64,000 nucleotides of DNA from Marchantia polymorpha subsp. ruderalis (taxonomy: Eukaryota > Streptophyta > Marchantiopsida > Marchantiales > Marchantiaceae): positions 21,990,501 to 22,054,500 of the forward strand of contig AP031352.1 in the NCBI GenBank assembly GCA_037833965.1, written 5' to 3'. The notes beneath the pieces are model-generated. The model was not told the DNA's origin and did not search any database. It saw only the letters and a list, made by a program, of their open reading frames with translations. Both the position numbers and the translations under genes were made by a program. Below, in pieces: positions 45,951 through 60,034 of this stretch (positions within the stretch are counted from its first letter, which is position 1; every line of letters starts with the position of its first letter).

Positions 45951-48900
45951 CTAATGCGTCGTAAGAAAATACCGGTTCCATTGCCGATCTTTAGACCTGC
46001 CGAGATCCTGATCGGTTTCAGGCAGCACAACAATCGGAGGGGATGATGTTTCGAAGACGTAGGAGCGAAATCCAGGGTGCAGAACAATGGCAGCGAGCAG
46101 TCCCCAGAAACCAATCAGAGCTCCGACAAGGAATGATATGTACCCATCCAGGGACAACATATCTCTCCAGATGCTATAGCGCTCTGCAGAATCTCGAGGG
46201 AACATCGATGTTGCATCGCCTGCACACACGGTGGTCAGAGGAGGCCCACAGAGGTCTGCATTTCCCACGAACGACGAGTTGGGAAACTTGGTCATCGACT
46301 CGGGGATCGCTCCTGACAGATTATTGTACGATAGGTTCAGAATTCCCAGAAACCCCGCCGATGTGAACGAGCTGGGAATGTCGCCACTGAGTTGGTTATG
46401 TGAGTAGTCCAGTTGATCGAGAAAGCGCAGACCTCCGATGTCAGACGCAATGGGCCCGCTGAAGGAGTTGTACGACAGATTCAGGAATCGTAATCCTTCC
46501 AGCTCGTAAAGCCGGTCGGGAATCGGGCCATGGAGGTTGTTGTTCGAGAAGTCCAAGTTGGTGTACGAGGCGATGACGGAGCTGTAGGTGGAGAAGCCAT
46601 TCTTGAAATAGAAGTTCCACTCGTAGTGAGTGAACAAGCGGCCGTCATAGCCATCGGAAGGGCCGAACTTGTTGAGAGTGCGATTGTTGTCGTTGTGTGC
46701 GGTTTTCATGCCCTCCAGATCGCCGATCGCTCGAGGCAGCGAGCCCGTGAACCGATTCCCGGACAGGTCCAGCAGCTGCAATTTGTCGAGGCGCCACACC
46801 CACGATGGAATCTCTCCGCTCAAGTCGTTCCCTCGGATGAGCAGCACTCTCAAGGGCGTCGGCGCCATGCCCGGCACGTCGGGCAGAACTCCAGTGAACC
46901 CGTTGTTGCTCAGATCCAGCAGCTGCAGCGACACATTCTGCAGCGATTTGGGAAAGGGCCCTGTGAAATTATTCTTGTTCAGAAGGATGAAGGTGTTGGG
47001 TGTCGAGGAGAAGTTGCTGAAGTCCACGGTGATCTCGCCGCTCAGATCGTTCCCGGCCAAATTGAAGAACTGGATGCGCCACAGGTTGCTCAGAGAGTCA
47101 GGGATTGGGCCACTCAGCTCGTTGTCGTTGAGAGCCAGGTACTCCAAGGTCGTCAGATTGCCAATCTCGGGAGGTATGGGGCCCTGCAGCGAGTTGAAGG
47201 CCAGGCTCAAAGACTCCAAGAATCTGAGCGAGCCGATCCAGGACGGGATCGTTCCTGTCACAGAGTTGTTCGACATCCACAAGCCCTGCAGATTGGACAA
47301 GTTTCTCAGGAACTCCGGCACGCCGCCGGTGAAATTATTCTGCGAGGTGTCGAAGCTCGTCAAGCTTGCGAGCTGGCCCATGCTCGCAGGAATGGACCCT
47401 GTGAAAGAGTTGTTCCGCAGGTACAGCGTGGTCAGGTTCACCAGAGATCCCATGGTCGACGGAATGCTGCCATTGAGCTTGTTGTTGTGCAGCCAAAGCT
47501 GCTGCAGACTCGATGCTTGGCCCACCGAGTCAGGAATCGGGCCGACCAGCAGGTTCGTGTCGAAGTGGACCTCTACCAGCGACATGCCCGGATGGAACAA
47601 GCTCGACGGGATGGTTCCCGAGAGGAAGTTGCTTCCGAAATTCAACCATATCATGTTCGTGAATGTGCCCAGGAACTCGGGGATAGGACCGCTGAGAGTG
47701 TTCAGGGCGAAGCTCAGATGAACCATGCTCTTCAATCGAGAGAACTCGTCGGGGACGGATCCCGACAACTTGTTCACGTCGAAATTGAGGTAGGTCAGGT
47801 TTTGCAGAGAGCCCAATTCGCGCGGCAGCGGACCTGAGACTTTGTTGCCCCATCCTTCGAGCCTCTCGAGCGACGAGCAGTTGCCAAAGCTCGAGGGCAG
47901 CGGCCCTGAGATGCTGTTATTCGAGAAGCGGATGTCCAAGAGCTTGGAGCATCTTCCGATGGACGATGGAATTTTCCCGCTCAGTCTGTTCCACTCGGGC
48001 CAAAACACTCTGATGTTCGGAAACATCGAGCAGAATGATTCAGGAATGGAGCCATTCAAGAAGTTGAAGTCCAACTTGAGCACCTGCACGCTGGAAAAAT
48101 CTCCAGACTTGACCCTCTGAGGAAACGTGCCAATGAACGAGTTCAGGGATAACAAGATCGTTTCCAGCTGACGAAGCTGGCTCAAGATGTCCCAAGGGAT
48201 TTCTCCCGACAGCTTATTATTACTGAGATTTATTGTCTTCAAAGCCGATAGATTGGTCAAGCTGGCTGGTATGTTCCCAGTAAGAGAGTTATCGTTCAGT
48301 GAGAAGCTCGTCAGCGACACCAGCCGGCCCACATCTTGAGGAATTGGGCCGGACAGGAGGTTGCTGCTGAGGTTGAGAACCTGAAGCAAGGGCAGATCAC
48401 AAAGCTCTGGAGGAATCGGGCCAGTAAGCAAATTCTTCTTGACGTCGAGGAATTTCAGCTGTTTTAGGCTGCCGATGTCACTGGGAATGGCTCCGCTCAA
48501 GTTGTTGTTCGAGAGGTTCAGCAGATTCAAGTTGGTGAGGTTGCCGAAGATTCCTGGTGGGAAATTGCCTCCCAGAGTGGGGTTGGAGAAGAGCTGCAAG
48601 GTTTCGAGCTTGCGGCACTCGCCTAGAGTGGAAGGAATACTTCCTGAAATGTTGCTCCCACCGATTTGTAAGTCACGGAGCTCCGAGCAAGAGCCGATAC
48701 TGGCTGGAATGGACCCATTGAGGCCCGGGTTGCCTACAATGTGAAGAGTGGTGAGCTGCTTCAACTGATCAATCTCTGAAGGTATAACTCCGAAGAAAGA
48801 GTTGTTGCTCAGGTCCAAGATAGAGAGCAGCTGCAGACTTCCTATCGAAGATGAAATGTTCCCTACCAAGCCGAATCCGGACATGTTGAGAGAAACCACT

Positions 48901-48995
48901 CGCTGGAGGCTGGCATCGCAGCTGACGCCCGACCAAGAGCAAAATTGAGAAATTTCTTTATTATTCCAGTCCTCGATCGCTGCCAGGGGATCCAT
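45951..48995 (-). CDS. LRR receptor-like protein, unit copy 2
   Basis: Identical 1014-codon frame to 20184-23228, again open upstream to 49073. Two complete genes in this window encode the same protein; a third would lie to the right of the window if the array continues. Identity at every codon means either a very young duplication or ongoing homogenisation. Confidence 0.9.
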   Translation of the reverse strand: MDPLAAIEDWNNKEISQFCSWSGVSCDASLQRVVSLNMSGFGLVGNISSSIGSLQLLSILDLSNNSFFGVIPSEIDQLKQLTTLHIVGNPGLNGSIPASIGSCSELRDLQIGGSNISGSIPSTLGECRKLETLQLFSNPTLGGNFPPGIFGNLTNLNLLNLSNNNLSGAIPSDIGSLKQLKFLDVKKNLLTGPIPPELCDLPLLQVLNLSSNLLSGPIPQDVGRLVSLTSFSLNDNSLTGNIPASLTNLSALKTINLSNNKLSGEIPWDILSQLRQLETILLSLNSFIGTFPQRVKSGDFSSVQVLKLDFNFLNGSIPESFCSMFPNIRVFWPEWNRLSGKIPSSIGRCSKLLDIRFSNNSISGPLPSSFGNCSSLERLEGWGNKVSGPLPRELGSLQNLTYLNFDVNKLSGSVPDEFSRLKSMVHLSFALNTLSGPIPEFLGTFTNMIWLNFGSNFLSGTIPSSLFHPGMSLVEVHFDTNLLVGPIPDSVGQASSLQQLWLHNNKLNGSIPSTMGSLVNLTTLYLRNNSFTGSIPASMGQLASLTSFDTSQNNFTGGVPEFLRNLSNLQGLWMSNNSVTGTIPSWIGSLRFLESLSLAFNSLQGPIPPEIGNLTTLEYLALNDNELSGPIPDSLSNLWRIQFFNLAGNDLSGEITVDFSNFSSTPNTFILLNKNNFTGPFPKSLQNVSLQLLDLSNNGFTGVLPDVPGMAPTPLRVLLIRGNDLSGEIPSWVWRLDKLQLLDLSGNRFTGSLPRAIGDLEGMKTAHNDNNRTLNKFGPSDGYDGRLFTHYEWNFYFKNGFSTYSSVIASYTNLDFSNNNLHGPIPDRLYELEGLRFLNLSYNSFSGPIASDIGGLRFLDQLDYSHNQLSGDIPSSFTSAGFLGILNLSYNNLSGAIPESMTKFPNSSFVGNADLCGPPLTTVCAGDATSMFPRDSAERYSIWRDMLSLDGYISFLVGALIGFWGLLAAIVLHPGFRSYVFETSSPPIVVLPETDQDLGRSKDRQWNRYFLTTH

Positions 48996-50557
48996 CTCGA
49001 TTTCCTGCTTGATGTCCAGCAGGATTTGTCTGCAGTCCCCACAATTTTCATAACAAACGTCAATACTGGCACATTAATCAAAAGAAATTCACGCGCTGCT
49101 ACTCTTTCAGTACCAACATGCTGGTCCCAAACTTGTTTCACGCAAGACAAATTCGAAAATTACAACTTGTGTCAGAAAAAGACTTGCTCCCCTCACGTAG
49201 GAAAAAGCTCGTTTCAGGTAGACATGTTTGCCTCTCAGAATCGTCACTCGTCATCGCATTCAGATACACGTTCAGACATCTACAACCTACACTCGAAAGT
49301 TTTAATATGAAAATTTGTCTGGACAGAGACAAGTCTCCGAGATCGTAGTATTATACATGCGGAATTGAGCTAGAGTATCATAAGAGCTTGTAAAGGTTTT
49401 GGGTGTCTCACCCATCATTAACCGTGTTGTTCTGCAGCTGCTGAGCAGAACTGACCTCAAGAAGCACAGAGACCCCTAGTATACATATTATGTGCGAAAT
49501 CCCGAGGAAGGGAAGGAGTTTTAGCGCTCCGACGCCACCCATTGTCGCACTCGTGGCCTTCCTGCAATTCGCATTCTTCGATCATGCCTTAAATTCTAAT
49601 CGACCAACCGACATACATCCGAGTTCGAAAGTATGATCAGAACTGAATTGCCTCTTAGAAAGCTGCTCGGTGACAGGTACTCGATGGAAACACAACGGTG
49701 AAGCTGGAACAGTCTGGACAGGTAACACTGCATCATGTGTTTGAATGTACACTGTGAGGATGTGCAAATCGTCGGGAGAGATTCTGAATCTGTTTAAACT
49801 GAGGCAGTCCCGTTCGAAAACGAAGCAACAGTGACTAAATTTTCTAATCTTAACCTGAAAGAAGTCCTCTCAGCCGCCCCTTTGTTTACCTGTGGTCTTT
49901 CCTTGTCCACATGTGCTGGTTTCATTTTTTATATTTGAAGAATATTCGGACACATTATATTGCTATATATTCTTCATATTTGAAGAATAAGCTCAATCAG
50001 GAGGATCGTATGCATGTCTCGACAGAAGACATAGCGTACTTTAGTATGCGCTACTATCAGAAAGATTTATTTATACGTGGAAAGTCACCGTGGAAGGATA
50101 ACATAAACAAGACAAATCTCACAGCGATTGTAAACGCATGTGAGGAGTTATTCCTCTGTACTGTCCATGTTATTCGTAGAGATAGTTTCTGATGGTATTT
50201 CGAGTGAAGTGTCTGATGGGACGTCTGCAAACTCATCTGTCGGGGACTGTAAGACCCGTGTCCTCCAAGGGTGGAAAGCCTGGCAGTGCAAGTTCGTTGC
50301 CACGCTTTGGACGAGAAAGTGAAGGAGAAATCGAATTAAATTTCTACCATCTACCTCTCTTTCGTTGGGAACAGTACTCAATCATAGTCCAATGTTGACG
50401 TCTCCCATTACTTTCCTTTTGACGATGGAAGTGGCGACCCTAATATCATATCCAAGAGCAGACGTTCTGGCTTTGAGTTTTTCAGGCCATGTTTCTCATA
50501 TTTAGATAGACATCTACTCATGAGTTCTAACTTACATGTTCTAATTCAAATATATCT

Positions 50558-51009
50558 AGTATAGTCACTAATACTTGAAGTTTTTAGGTGAGCATAAAAT
50601 ATTTTCCGTAAAGATGTTTATGAGTATTTTCATTTCACGATAAGTGTGATGGAACTCCCAATCAGCATTGTATCCATGTAGACCCGTGATAATTCAGATC
50701 CAAAATTGACTCACTGGCGTAGAGACTCGAATGCCTGCGGCTGCCTCAGGCGGTTCACCAGCGCGCTGAATGCGTGCGACAGGTCGAACCACTTGAGGAT
50801 GGGGCAGTAGCCTACACGCAGTCGGCAAAAGTGAATCGGAAGGTGTTCCGTGGAGGCGTCATCGTCGTCGACACTGAGGTCTGCCTGGTGAACTTCAGCC
50901 AGCATCTGGTGAAGATGTTTCCTTGCTGTTGATTCCTTTCCGCCACAGAGGACTGTACCCATACAAGCGCAGCTTTCTCCAGCAATCGAGTCTTGGGAGT
51001 GCGGTTAGG
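50558..51009. repeat. Local repeat block V, unit copy 2
   Basis: Copy of 24791-25242, with the 83-codon frame intact at 50962-50711. Confidence 0.75.
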
Positions 51010-51054
51010 GTTTTCGTCCAGCCAGAATGCTGGTTCCTCTATTTCTAAAAAGTT

Positions 51055-51586
51055 CATATAGCGGTGGATGACTATGTACGGGAACAGGGGGATGATGCCC
51101 CCCACGATGTAAGCCCCCGCGATCGTCAGCGCGCTCTGCAACGCCCTTCCGGGGTCCGGTTTCTCCAGCCCCAGCTCGAATCTGCCATCACCCACATCCC
51201 ACTCACTCCCTCAGCTCCGGCTCCAGATTCAGGGCTCGACGCAAAATCTGACACGTTCTAATCGACCTCGCACTCGAGATAGCCGACGATTCATCTCAGA
51301 CCCAATCCATCGACAAATCCCGAACTTCCCAAAACCAGCAAACAAATTCTCCTCCATCTAAACGAATCTCAATCTAGCAAATTTGATCAGCAGAGAACGA
51401 AGCAGCCTCGCATTTCAATGCAGAGAAGAGTCTATGGCCCGAAGGAAGGAAATTGAACATGCTTTGGGGTTTCACGGAGAGCTCGTCAGAGATTCGCGCT
51501 CAGATGTCTCGTACGTACCTCATCATGAAGTCGACCCACGCATCGGGGCGCTTTCGGAGAGCGTTCAGGACATTCCGTACCAATTC
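51055..51586 (-). pseudogene. VIT1: VIT1-like two-exon fragment, spanning units 2 and 3
   Basis: Copy of 25288-25819. It straddles the nominal unit boundary, which only shows that the boundary chosen here is arbitrary. Exons at 51586-51519 and 51181-51055. Confidence 0.75.
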
Positions 51587-54044
51587 CTAATGGTGCGGAC
51601 TGAGCCAGGATGAGAGTTTCGAAACGCTAGTCCAGACAACATCGGGCCAGAAGCAGAAACACAAGCCTAGACATTTGGCAGCCACTCCTGGTAAGATTGC
51701 CATAGCAATCTATCTGTTTCATCAACAGCCTGACAGACAAACCAACAGTTCGTTAACCTCTGTGAAATATCTAACCTCTGTGAATTGATACAATAAGACA
51801 ATCTAGACAATCTATGTAGTAAGTGAATGGATCCACAAATTCATAAATATGAAAATTAATCATAGTCTCACGGAGGTCACCTGATCAATCAGCCGATGAT
51901 AACATGAAGCATTGATCTCTACCGTTTCTAGATCTGAACTCTATCTAAAGGTTTTGAAGAATGAAACGACGCCCAAACCTTGACACTGTTACATCATTTC
52001 ATGCAGTGGTGAGGATGGTTTAGAAGTGCTTTCGTTACCTTTCATATCGAGTTCCATCGATCAGACAGGCACTTTCCAGAGTCCAGAGTCACGCTCAAAG
52101 ACTCTCACTCTGTTCCAGTCGAGGAGTATTGTTATAGGAACAAAAAGACATGCCCACGAGCTGAAATTTAGGGGCGGTTCCCAATTAAAATCCGGTCTTG
52201 ACCGGAGTTTTAATGATCTGTCATGACGTCATCTACAAGCATAACCTATGATTTTCTAGCAACTACTTCCACTTTTTCTTGCTGTAGTCCCTCTCTCTCT
52301 CTCTCCTTTCCGACCGAGTTCTTTGCAGTCGAGCTGCCTTTTCCTCATTCCTTCTCAATGTAAGAAATAATTTGTATATGCCATTCTAACCCGAATGCCA
52401 ACACAGGGACCGGCTCACTTGTCTACGAACAGCACGAGCCGGCTACATCCACACAGAGCAGGGAATCTCGGAATAACTTTTATGCCCTTGACTCCCTTCC
52501 GAAATACGATCAATTTTCTTTGTGGTCTGTCAACGAGGATAGTATAACATAGTATATATAGTATAGTCACTAATACTTGCAGTTTTCAGGTGAGCATAAA
52601 ATTTTTCCGTAAAGATGTTTATGAGTATTTTCATTTCACGATAAGTGTGATGGAACTCCCAATCAGCATTGCATCCATGTAGACCCGTGATAATTCAGAT
52701 CCAAAATTGACTCACTGGCGTAGAGACTCGAATGCCTGCGGCTGCCTCAGGCGGTTCACCAGCGCGCTGAATGCGTGCGACAGGTCGAACCACTTGAGGA
52801 TGGGGCAGTAGCCTACGCAGTCGGCAAAAGTGAATCGGAAGGTGTTCCGTGGAGGCGTCATCGTCGTCGACACTGAGGTCTGCCTGGTGAACTTCAGCCA
52901 GCATCTGGTGAAGATGTTTCCTTGCTGTTGATTCCTTTCCGCCACAGAGGACTGTACCCATACATGCGCAGCTTTCTCCAGCACTCGAGTCTTGGGAGTG
53001 CGGTTAGGTGTCTCGTACGTACCTCATCATGAAGTCGACCCACGCATCGGGGCGCTTTCGGAGAGCGTTCAGGACATTCCGTACCAATTCCTAATGGTGC
53101 GGACTGAGCCAGGATGAGAGTTTCGAAACGCTAGTCCAGACAACATCGGGCCAGAAGCAGAAACACAAGCCTAGACATTTGGCAGCCACTCCTGGTAAGA
53201 TTGCCATAGCAATCTATCTGTTTCATCAACAGCCTGACAGACAAACCAACAGTTCGTTAACCTCTGTGAAATATCTAACCTCTGTGAATTGATACAATAA
53301 GACAATCTAGACAATCTATGTAGTAAGTGAATGGATCCACAAATTCATAAATATGAAAATTAATCATAGTCTCACGGAGGTCACCTGATCAATCAGCCGA
53401 TGATAACATGAAGCATTGATCTCTACCGTTTCTAGATCTGAACTCTATCTAAAGGTTTTGAAGAATGAAACGACGCCCAAACCTTGACACTGTTACATCA
53501 TTTCATGCAGTGGTGAGGATGGTTTAGAAGTGCTTTCGTTACCTTTCATATCGAGTTCCATCGATCAGACAGGCACTTTCCAGAGTCCAGAGTCAAACTC
53601 ATGGACTCTCACTCTGTTCCAGTCGAGGAGTATTGTTATAGGAACAAAAAGACATGCCCACGAGCTGAAATTTAGGGGCGGTTCCCAATTAAAATCCGGT
53701 CTTGACCGGAGTTTTAATGATCTGTGTCATGACGTCATCTACAAGCATAACCTATGATTTTCAAGCAACTACTTCCACTTTTTCTTGCTGTAGTCCCTCT
53801 CTCTCTCTCTCCTTTCCGACCTAGTTCTTTGCAGTCGAGCTGCCTTTTCCTCATTCCTTCTGAATATAAGAAATAATTGGTATATGCCATTCTAACCGGA
53901 ATGCCAACACAGGACCCAGCTCACTTGTCTACGAACAGCACGAGCCGGCTACATCCACACAGAGCAGGGAACCTCGGAATAACTTTGATGCCCTTGACTC
54001 CCTTCCGAAATACGATCAATTTTCTTTGTGGTCTGTCGACGAGC
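51505..54044. repeat. R1-V'-R2 repeat region, unit copy 3
   Basis: Blocks at 51505-52538, 52560-53008 and 53009-54044, as in copies 1 and 2. Confidence 0.85.
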
Positions 54045-56821
54045 ATTAAAGTTCCCCTCTCAAGCTCACTTCACATATACTGGAACCGATCCTGGATGTA
54101 TAATATAACATTTTTTTCTATTCTAGGTGCCCAACATAACTTCAATTGACGGTTTCCGCCCAAAATAGATGATAGTGTGATTGTACAGCCATTGGAGAAA
54201 AGTTTCATCTAAAAATTTCGTAGTTATCTAGAAGATGAAAACTTATAAATAAATACGAAACTATTAGATGTAAGTTTTCTATGAATTTTCATCTTCTGAT
54301 CTTCACATTATTTCACTCACCTCATGTCCAAAAAGGTCCGTCAAATCTCACACTCCAACTTCAGGACTCTGCTCTCGAGAGAACGAGTTGGAAAGACTCG
54401 ACCTATGTCTGTATGAATCATATGTCACAAGACAGTCCTATGACGAACGACTGACACATGTAACTCATAGAACAGGCTCTCCGGTTAGTACTTGGCTCCC
54501 CTGTAGAAGCTGGATGCTCATTTACCTGAGACCAAGAGCTGGAATATCTTCTAAAAGGTACTCATGTTACATGCAAAAGTACGGCAGTACCCAGGAATAA
54601 GAAGAGAATGATTGTTTGTCATCCCCAGGAGAAGTCATAGAACTCGTATGTGGTAATAACACAGAGGTAGATTTCATTCACGAAACAATAACCAAGTAGT
54701 GCTGCAGTTGGTGGTGAGGATGGTTCATAAGTGCTTTCCTTGCCTTCCTGATCGAGTTCCATTGATTTGGAGTCACGCTCATGGACTCTCACACTGTTCC
54801 AGTCGAGGGGTCTTCGAAACACCATGAAGTGTGTATACCTCACCATGGGAACTCCAAACTACGGAAGGATCGAGGTCGATCGAGGTCAACCCACATGGAG
54901 ACGAATTACGTCATATCATGGTTCAAGACACTGAAGCTAGAACAACTCGGCCATTCACGTTAATATATCTTGTGGCAGAAGACAAGAACTGTTCAGCACT
55001 TCACGTCAGTGACAGTTGAGAAACTTACATATCCGTCGATTAGGTTCTAATAACCAGTGATAAATAAAAACAAGATCCCAGGCAGCACTTGAAGCTGCAG
55101 CACAAAATAATAACGTACAATGCTCTTGCATTCAGCTACTGGCCGTGAAATTAGAAGATATTGTGGCAGAAAAAAAAAAGGAGTACTCAGCTTTTTTTTT
55201 ACTGCAAGAGTTAGTGATGACAAGTTAGGTCAAACATCCCAGTTCCTTTGCGTTGAAAGGTCCATGGCAGGCAGACGGTTATCCAATGTCACCAAGCCCT
55301 GGTTCTTGACATTAAATCTCCGACAGAGTATTCATCCTCAGCCAGCAAGAGTTGTTTCAGGATCGACCGAGTAAATTTTGAACAGGTGCATTACAATATG
55401 TATCAACCGACATTAACAAGCATCTGCGAAAGTTGCAGTGGGATAAAACCTTGAATAACCTTAAAACATCGCAATTCTACCGAGACCCACATTCACTCCA
55501 AAGCACATAGGTCGTAGATTAGTGCAAAAGAATCCATGAGATGAAATTCACTGTCATCCACGACTAACAGTTAGTAATCATTTTCAAAATTAAAGAAAGC
55601 CGTTCAATTCTGTACATGTCAAGTACTACGAAGCTTGCCCATATACATTTCGTTTCGCGAATCAATGCACGAATGAGAGCCTGCACAGGGAGGTTCAGAG
55701 GTGCAGAGTGAAGTTCTTCTACCGCGACCCCCACATACTGCATACTAAGGCAAGAGCCTACCTGAACCGGAGGTCACCGGTGCCACAACGTGTCGCCCAA
55801 ATTTGAAATTCGTCACATTCGAAAACTCGGAAAGTGCAGCCAGGGTTTCAAGTTTCAATGCTCGAGCACCTAAGTCAAACAAATTGTGCTCGAGAAACAT
55901 CGAGTAGGACTTGTTTGACTCAAGTGCTCGATCCTCGACTGCGCACCCTACCTCTCCAGCTCCATGTGAGAAGATCACACAGATAGCTAAGAAAACCTGC
56001 AGGGATTTTCGGGAACGACCTCAAGTTTCTTGCGAAGAAGGCAAACCTATGTCGGATTGTGGTGGCAATCTGAAGCTCTTCGATTGTGATCGCATTCTGA
56101 ACCTGTCGGAATTATTCATCGAGACATGATGAAACAGACCAGTCTCTGGCGAGGATCAGGTTAGTGTTGCCCAATCTTCGTTGCCCCGGCTGCAATCCCT
56201 CGCTCAACAGATGTGTGGAGCCTTCCTGTGAAGTCTCTATATTTTGTCCCATTTTGTCAGAAATTTGCTTCTGCAGATGCGCAGACCAACAACTAGTCTC
56301 ACCTGCGTCCGAGGTCAACCCAATTTAAGTCATGTGAAGGAAACAGCAGGCGATTCTAATTTTCTAGACCCCTCGAGATATGGATCAGCCCGGCGGGAAA
56401 CTTCCATATTAAGTATCGACCTAATCTACTTATTGTCTCACACACAATTCATAATTCAGTGGTGGCACGCCATGCCCCTGACACGAGAGAGAGCAGTGTG
56501 GGTGACCGAATTCCATAACAGAATCTGCAACTCTCTGTCCAATTCAAACGAGCAGAGTACTATAAACCCAGTCTTCATTGTAGCCCCCAAAGTTGTATTG
56601 CAAAATTCCCAAGTACGGTTCTGACGTGACTGATCTCACGCCTTTCTTAGGCGTGAGGTCTATTATAAACAACAGGGAGGGAGGGGATCTGCCGGCGATG
56701 ATTAATAGTTCTGGTGATTCGCTTGGTCCGGTTCATTAAAGAAGTCCAGATTTGGTATTCGCTAGATTAATTAATGTTTTGTTCTAGGTTTTGCAACCGT
56801 CGTCCTTGACGTGTCCTCTGC

Positions 56822-57487
56822 ATGGAGGACACGTCAGATGACCTTCACATTCACATTACTGCGTATAAAGGTCGTTTGTTACTCGCCATGGATTGGAGTA
56901 ATATTGAGCTGGATGGTAGGAGCTATGAAGGCAACTTTCTCCGTCATCCAATGGTCCAGAGAATGGATGAATCTCTGATGAGGAGATTCATCCATATGGG
57001 ACTTCGAGGATGGCTAACTTTTCAAAGTTTTCGGTGCAGGAGGCAGTGATTTGTTCTTCGTCTTCGACACGGGGGTTCATATCGAGATAGGAGGTGAATA
57101 CGAATACCTTGAGGTGGCGAGATACTGGCCGAAACTAGACTTGATGGTATTTTTACCGGAACTTCCTAATCAAGATCTATTGGAAAATAAATACTGGATT
57201 TTCGAGCCGGAATTCTTCTATGACCCGTGGTATGCAATTATTACCTCGCCCGGAGTAAATGCAGAGCAGGGATGGATAACACAGCAGCAGAGACATCTGT
57301 AGTAGGAGGTGGGGGATTCTCTCATAGAAGAGAGCGTAGTGGAAGTCCGAAGAGAGGTTATCGGAGTTTCAGCACAGATGAGTTCACCGAGATATATATA
57401 TGTCTTTTGGACTACACCCATTTTAACAACTGGGATGCTAAATTGGGTTCATGTCGGTCTGGATTGGGCTGGTTGTTTTTGAAATAA
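56822..57487 (+). pseudogene. Unrecognised coding remnant, unit copy 3
   Basis: Copy of 5288-5953. Confidence 0.3.
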
Positions 57488-57769
57488 AACAAAGTTTTTT
57501 TATTCTTTGTTGGCACTCTCATCTTCACTCCCTATAAATGTTGATGCGTTATAAATAAGAATGTTCATCATAATGAGTGTTAAATAAAGTGAAACTCGAT
57601 ATGCAAACATCTTTCCCTTTCATTGACATTTCTAGCAAATTTGTACTCAACGGGTAGTACTTGTGATGATGGTTAGCCACAGGAATTTTTGTGTCTCAAT
57701 TATTCCACAACAACGGAGATTTTTCATTTGTATCAAAGTGGAATTATGTGAAGGTTCGTGAAAGAATCT

Positions 57770-58444
57770 AACCTGGAAATGCACATGAAGGGGAATAAGG
57801 CATGAACTTGGATCTTTGTTGTACCTCACGGACTTTGTTGTGCCTCGACCATGTGCCGGTCGTGGAGTCGTAAATCAAAGATCTGCGCTCATCTGGAAGT
57901 AGAATTCATCCCAAAACCAGCTTGAAGCGCTTTGTAGATCGGTCCACGACGAAACCAACCACCACACAGTTCATCGTTCCAATCGATGCAATGACCGTAG
58001 GTATTGCATCGATTTCATGAGGTATGTTCAGGGTCAGGAATTTATCCGCAACTGCGCTATACAGAACATATTTCATCGACAAACGTTTATTGGAACACAA
58101 AGCCTCCATCGGCAGCGACTAGCAACTTGGATTCAAATGTAATGCATTCCTTGTGATCCATTGATCACTGCAGCAAAAGAAGGCCGCGCCGCCAGTAAAA
58201 TAATAATAGGCAATAACATGTTTATTTCAGATATTGTTCCGTAAATCAGGACCATCAACGATTTCCATCCACTTTTTTACAGACTGAACTACATGCTGCA
58301 AGTGTGGAAACTGGCAGACCATGATCTCTGAGAACTTCGATCAGATATTCGCTAGGTAAAGTTTCCCAAGGATCTCCAGGTCGACTCTCTTTCGTTTCGA
58401 CTACCGTTGCAGCAATCAATTCAGAGGATGATGTATATGACGGT
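57770..58444 (-). pseudogene. F-box pseudogene, unit copy 3
   Basis: Copy of 6236-6910 with the same disruptions. Confidence 0.75.
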
Positions 58445-60034
58445 CATCTCTGCATCGGCGATCTGCAACAGCTCACAAGGGAGCAGAATAGTTACTTGCG
58501 AGTTGAGCTGGACGAAAAGTCTCACGCAGGTTGACTCAGAAAGGCTCAAATGAGAAGAATTGCGTGCATAGACACTTGTGACTCACCTTTCAACCTAGAG
58601 AATGCTGGCTGGCTACACAAGTCTGCACGAGAGAAGAATGGAAACGATGGTCATTTAGTTGTCACAGGTGCCACAACGCGTCGCGCACATTTCAAATTCG
58701 TGAAATTTCAAATTTCAAATCTCACGAATTTCAAATTTTTGTGACGCCATCAATATATTTTCTTGATTCATGGCGGCAGTGGACGCGGATAGGTGGGTGG
58801 AGTGAAATTTGAAAGGGCAGCGTCGAAATTCAAAAGGTTTCAAATTTCAATGCTCGAGCACCTGAGTGAAGCAAATTCTCGAGCATCTTGGCACTACAGG
58901 GTGTTTGGATGACTGTTAAATAGGCTCCACTGAACTGACCACTACTCCACTGCACTCAGATCAGTTTTCCAAGCACTCAGTTCGGGGCCAGAGTCCCGGA
59001 CTTAATGCTTCACGTACTGATCTAACGCAGGAACAAATTACAGAAAGAGCGTAGGGACTTTAGGAAAAGGCCTCACAGTACCTACGTGCTCTGCAGACAT
59101 TGTACATGCTTGCAAGCCCATCTCAAATATGTGATAGAATTCAACAGTATTACACGAACTATGTGACTTATAGACAACTACCAAGAATGTTGAACATATC
59201 TGGAATTCCGTTGCCAGATCTCCAAGCCCCCCTGTGGGTATTGTGCTCTCACAAAGTTTGCTTCAAGGCTTACTTAAACTTGGTCCGAAGCTTGCCGATC
59301 CTCGTGTACCATTTACTATTGCACGTCATTTACTATTGTATACGTCGTTCTGCCCGATCGTAAGGATGATGTTGTCTTCGTAAAGAGCAAACAAGAGTGT
59401 TCAACGAATTGATGCACGCTGCCGGTTTCTCTGCAATCACAGACAGTTCTCGTTAAATGATTGTGTGCATCATTTGCAAACCAGATATAATAAAAATGCA
59501 GGGACGGGTTGATGCTGTGCGGAATAATAATGGATCAGCACTAAGCAGAGATCACGACTCACAACTGACAGCTCTGTCACGCTGAATTCAGTGTAAACGG
59601 CTTTCAGGAGTCAAGCAGAGTACTATCAACGATGACAGCCCAGGCTGAAATTAACATCAAGATGTTTAAGGCTTGGAAGTACTTCCTGACCAAGTCGCGC
59701 AGGGCCAATAACGTACCAGAAGGTAACCAATATTCTCCAATAGATTCGACAGAAGAGAAATATGCCGAAATCTGCAATCCAGCGACTTGACGGGAATCGA
59801 CTTCTGTATTCACGCCAAGGTACTTGATAGAGTGAGAGGAAGTTGACGTCAAGCGCTGAATTGCAGATTCAGTTCTACGAGCAGCTTCGGGCTCCGGAGA
59901 GAGTGGGCAGAGTGGTGGGCATTATATACTCCTCCCGGGACTTCACGAGAACAAATCGACGCTGGAGTCAAAGGATTGCGAAGGCACTAGACACACTCCG
60001 AGTCCATCTTCCTCCTCAATCTACATAGAGGACC

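Larger units (their letters stand above)
25768..51534. repeat. Macro-tandem repeat, copy 2 (25,767 bp)
   Basis: Direct head-to-tail copy of 1-25767. Coding frames compared are identical to copy 1. The base matching 2714 is A here (28481). It abuts copies 1 and 3 without any spacer, so the boundary is invisible in the sequence. Confidence 0.97.
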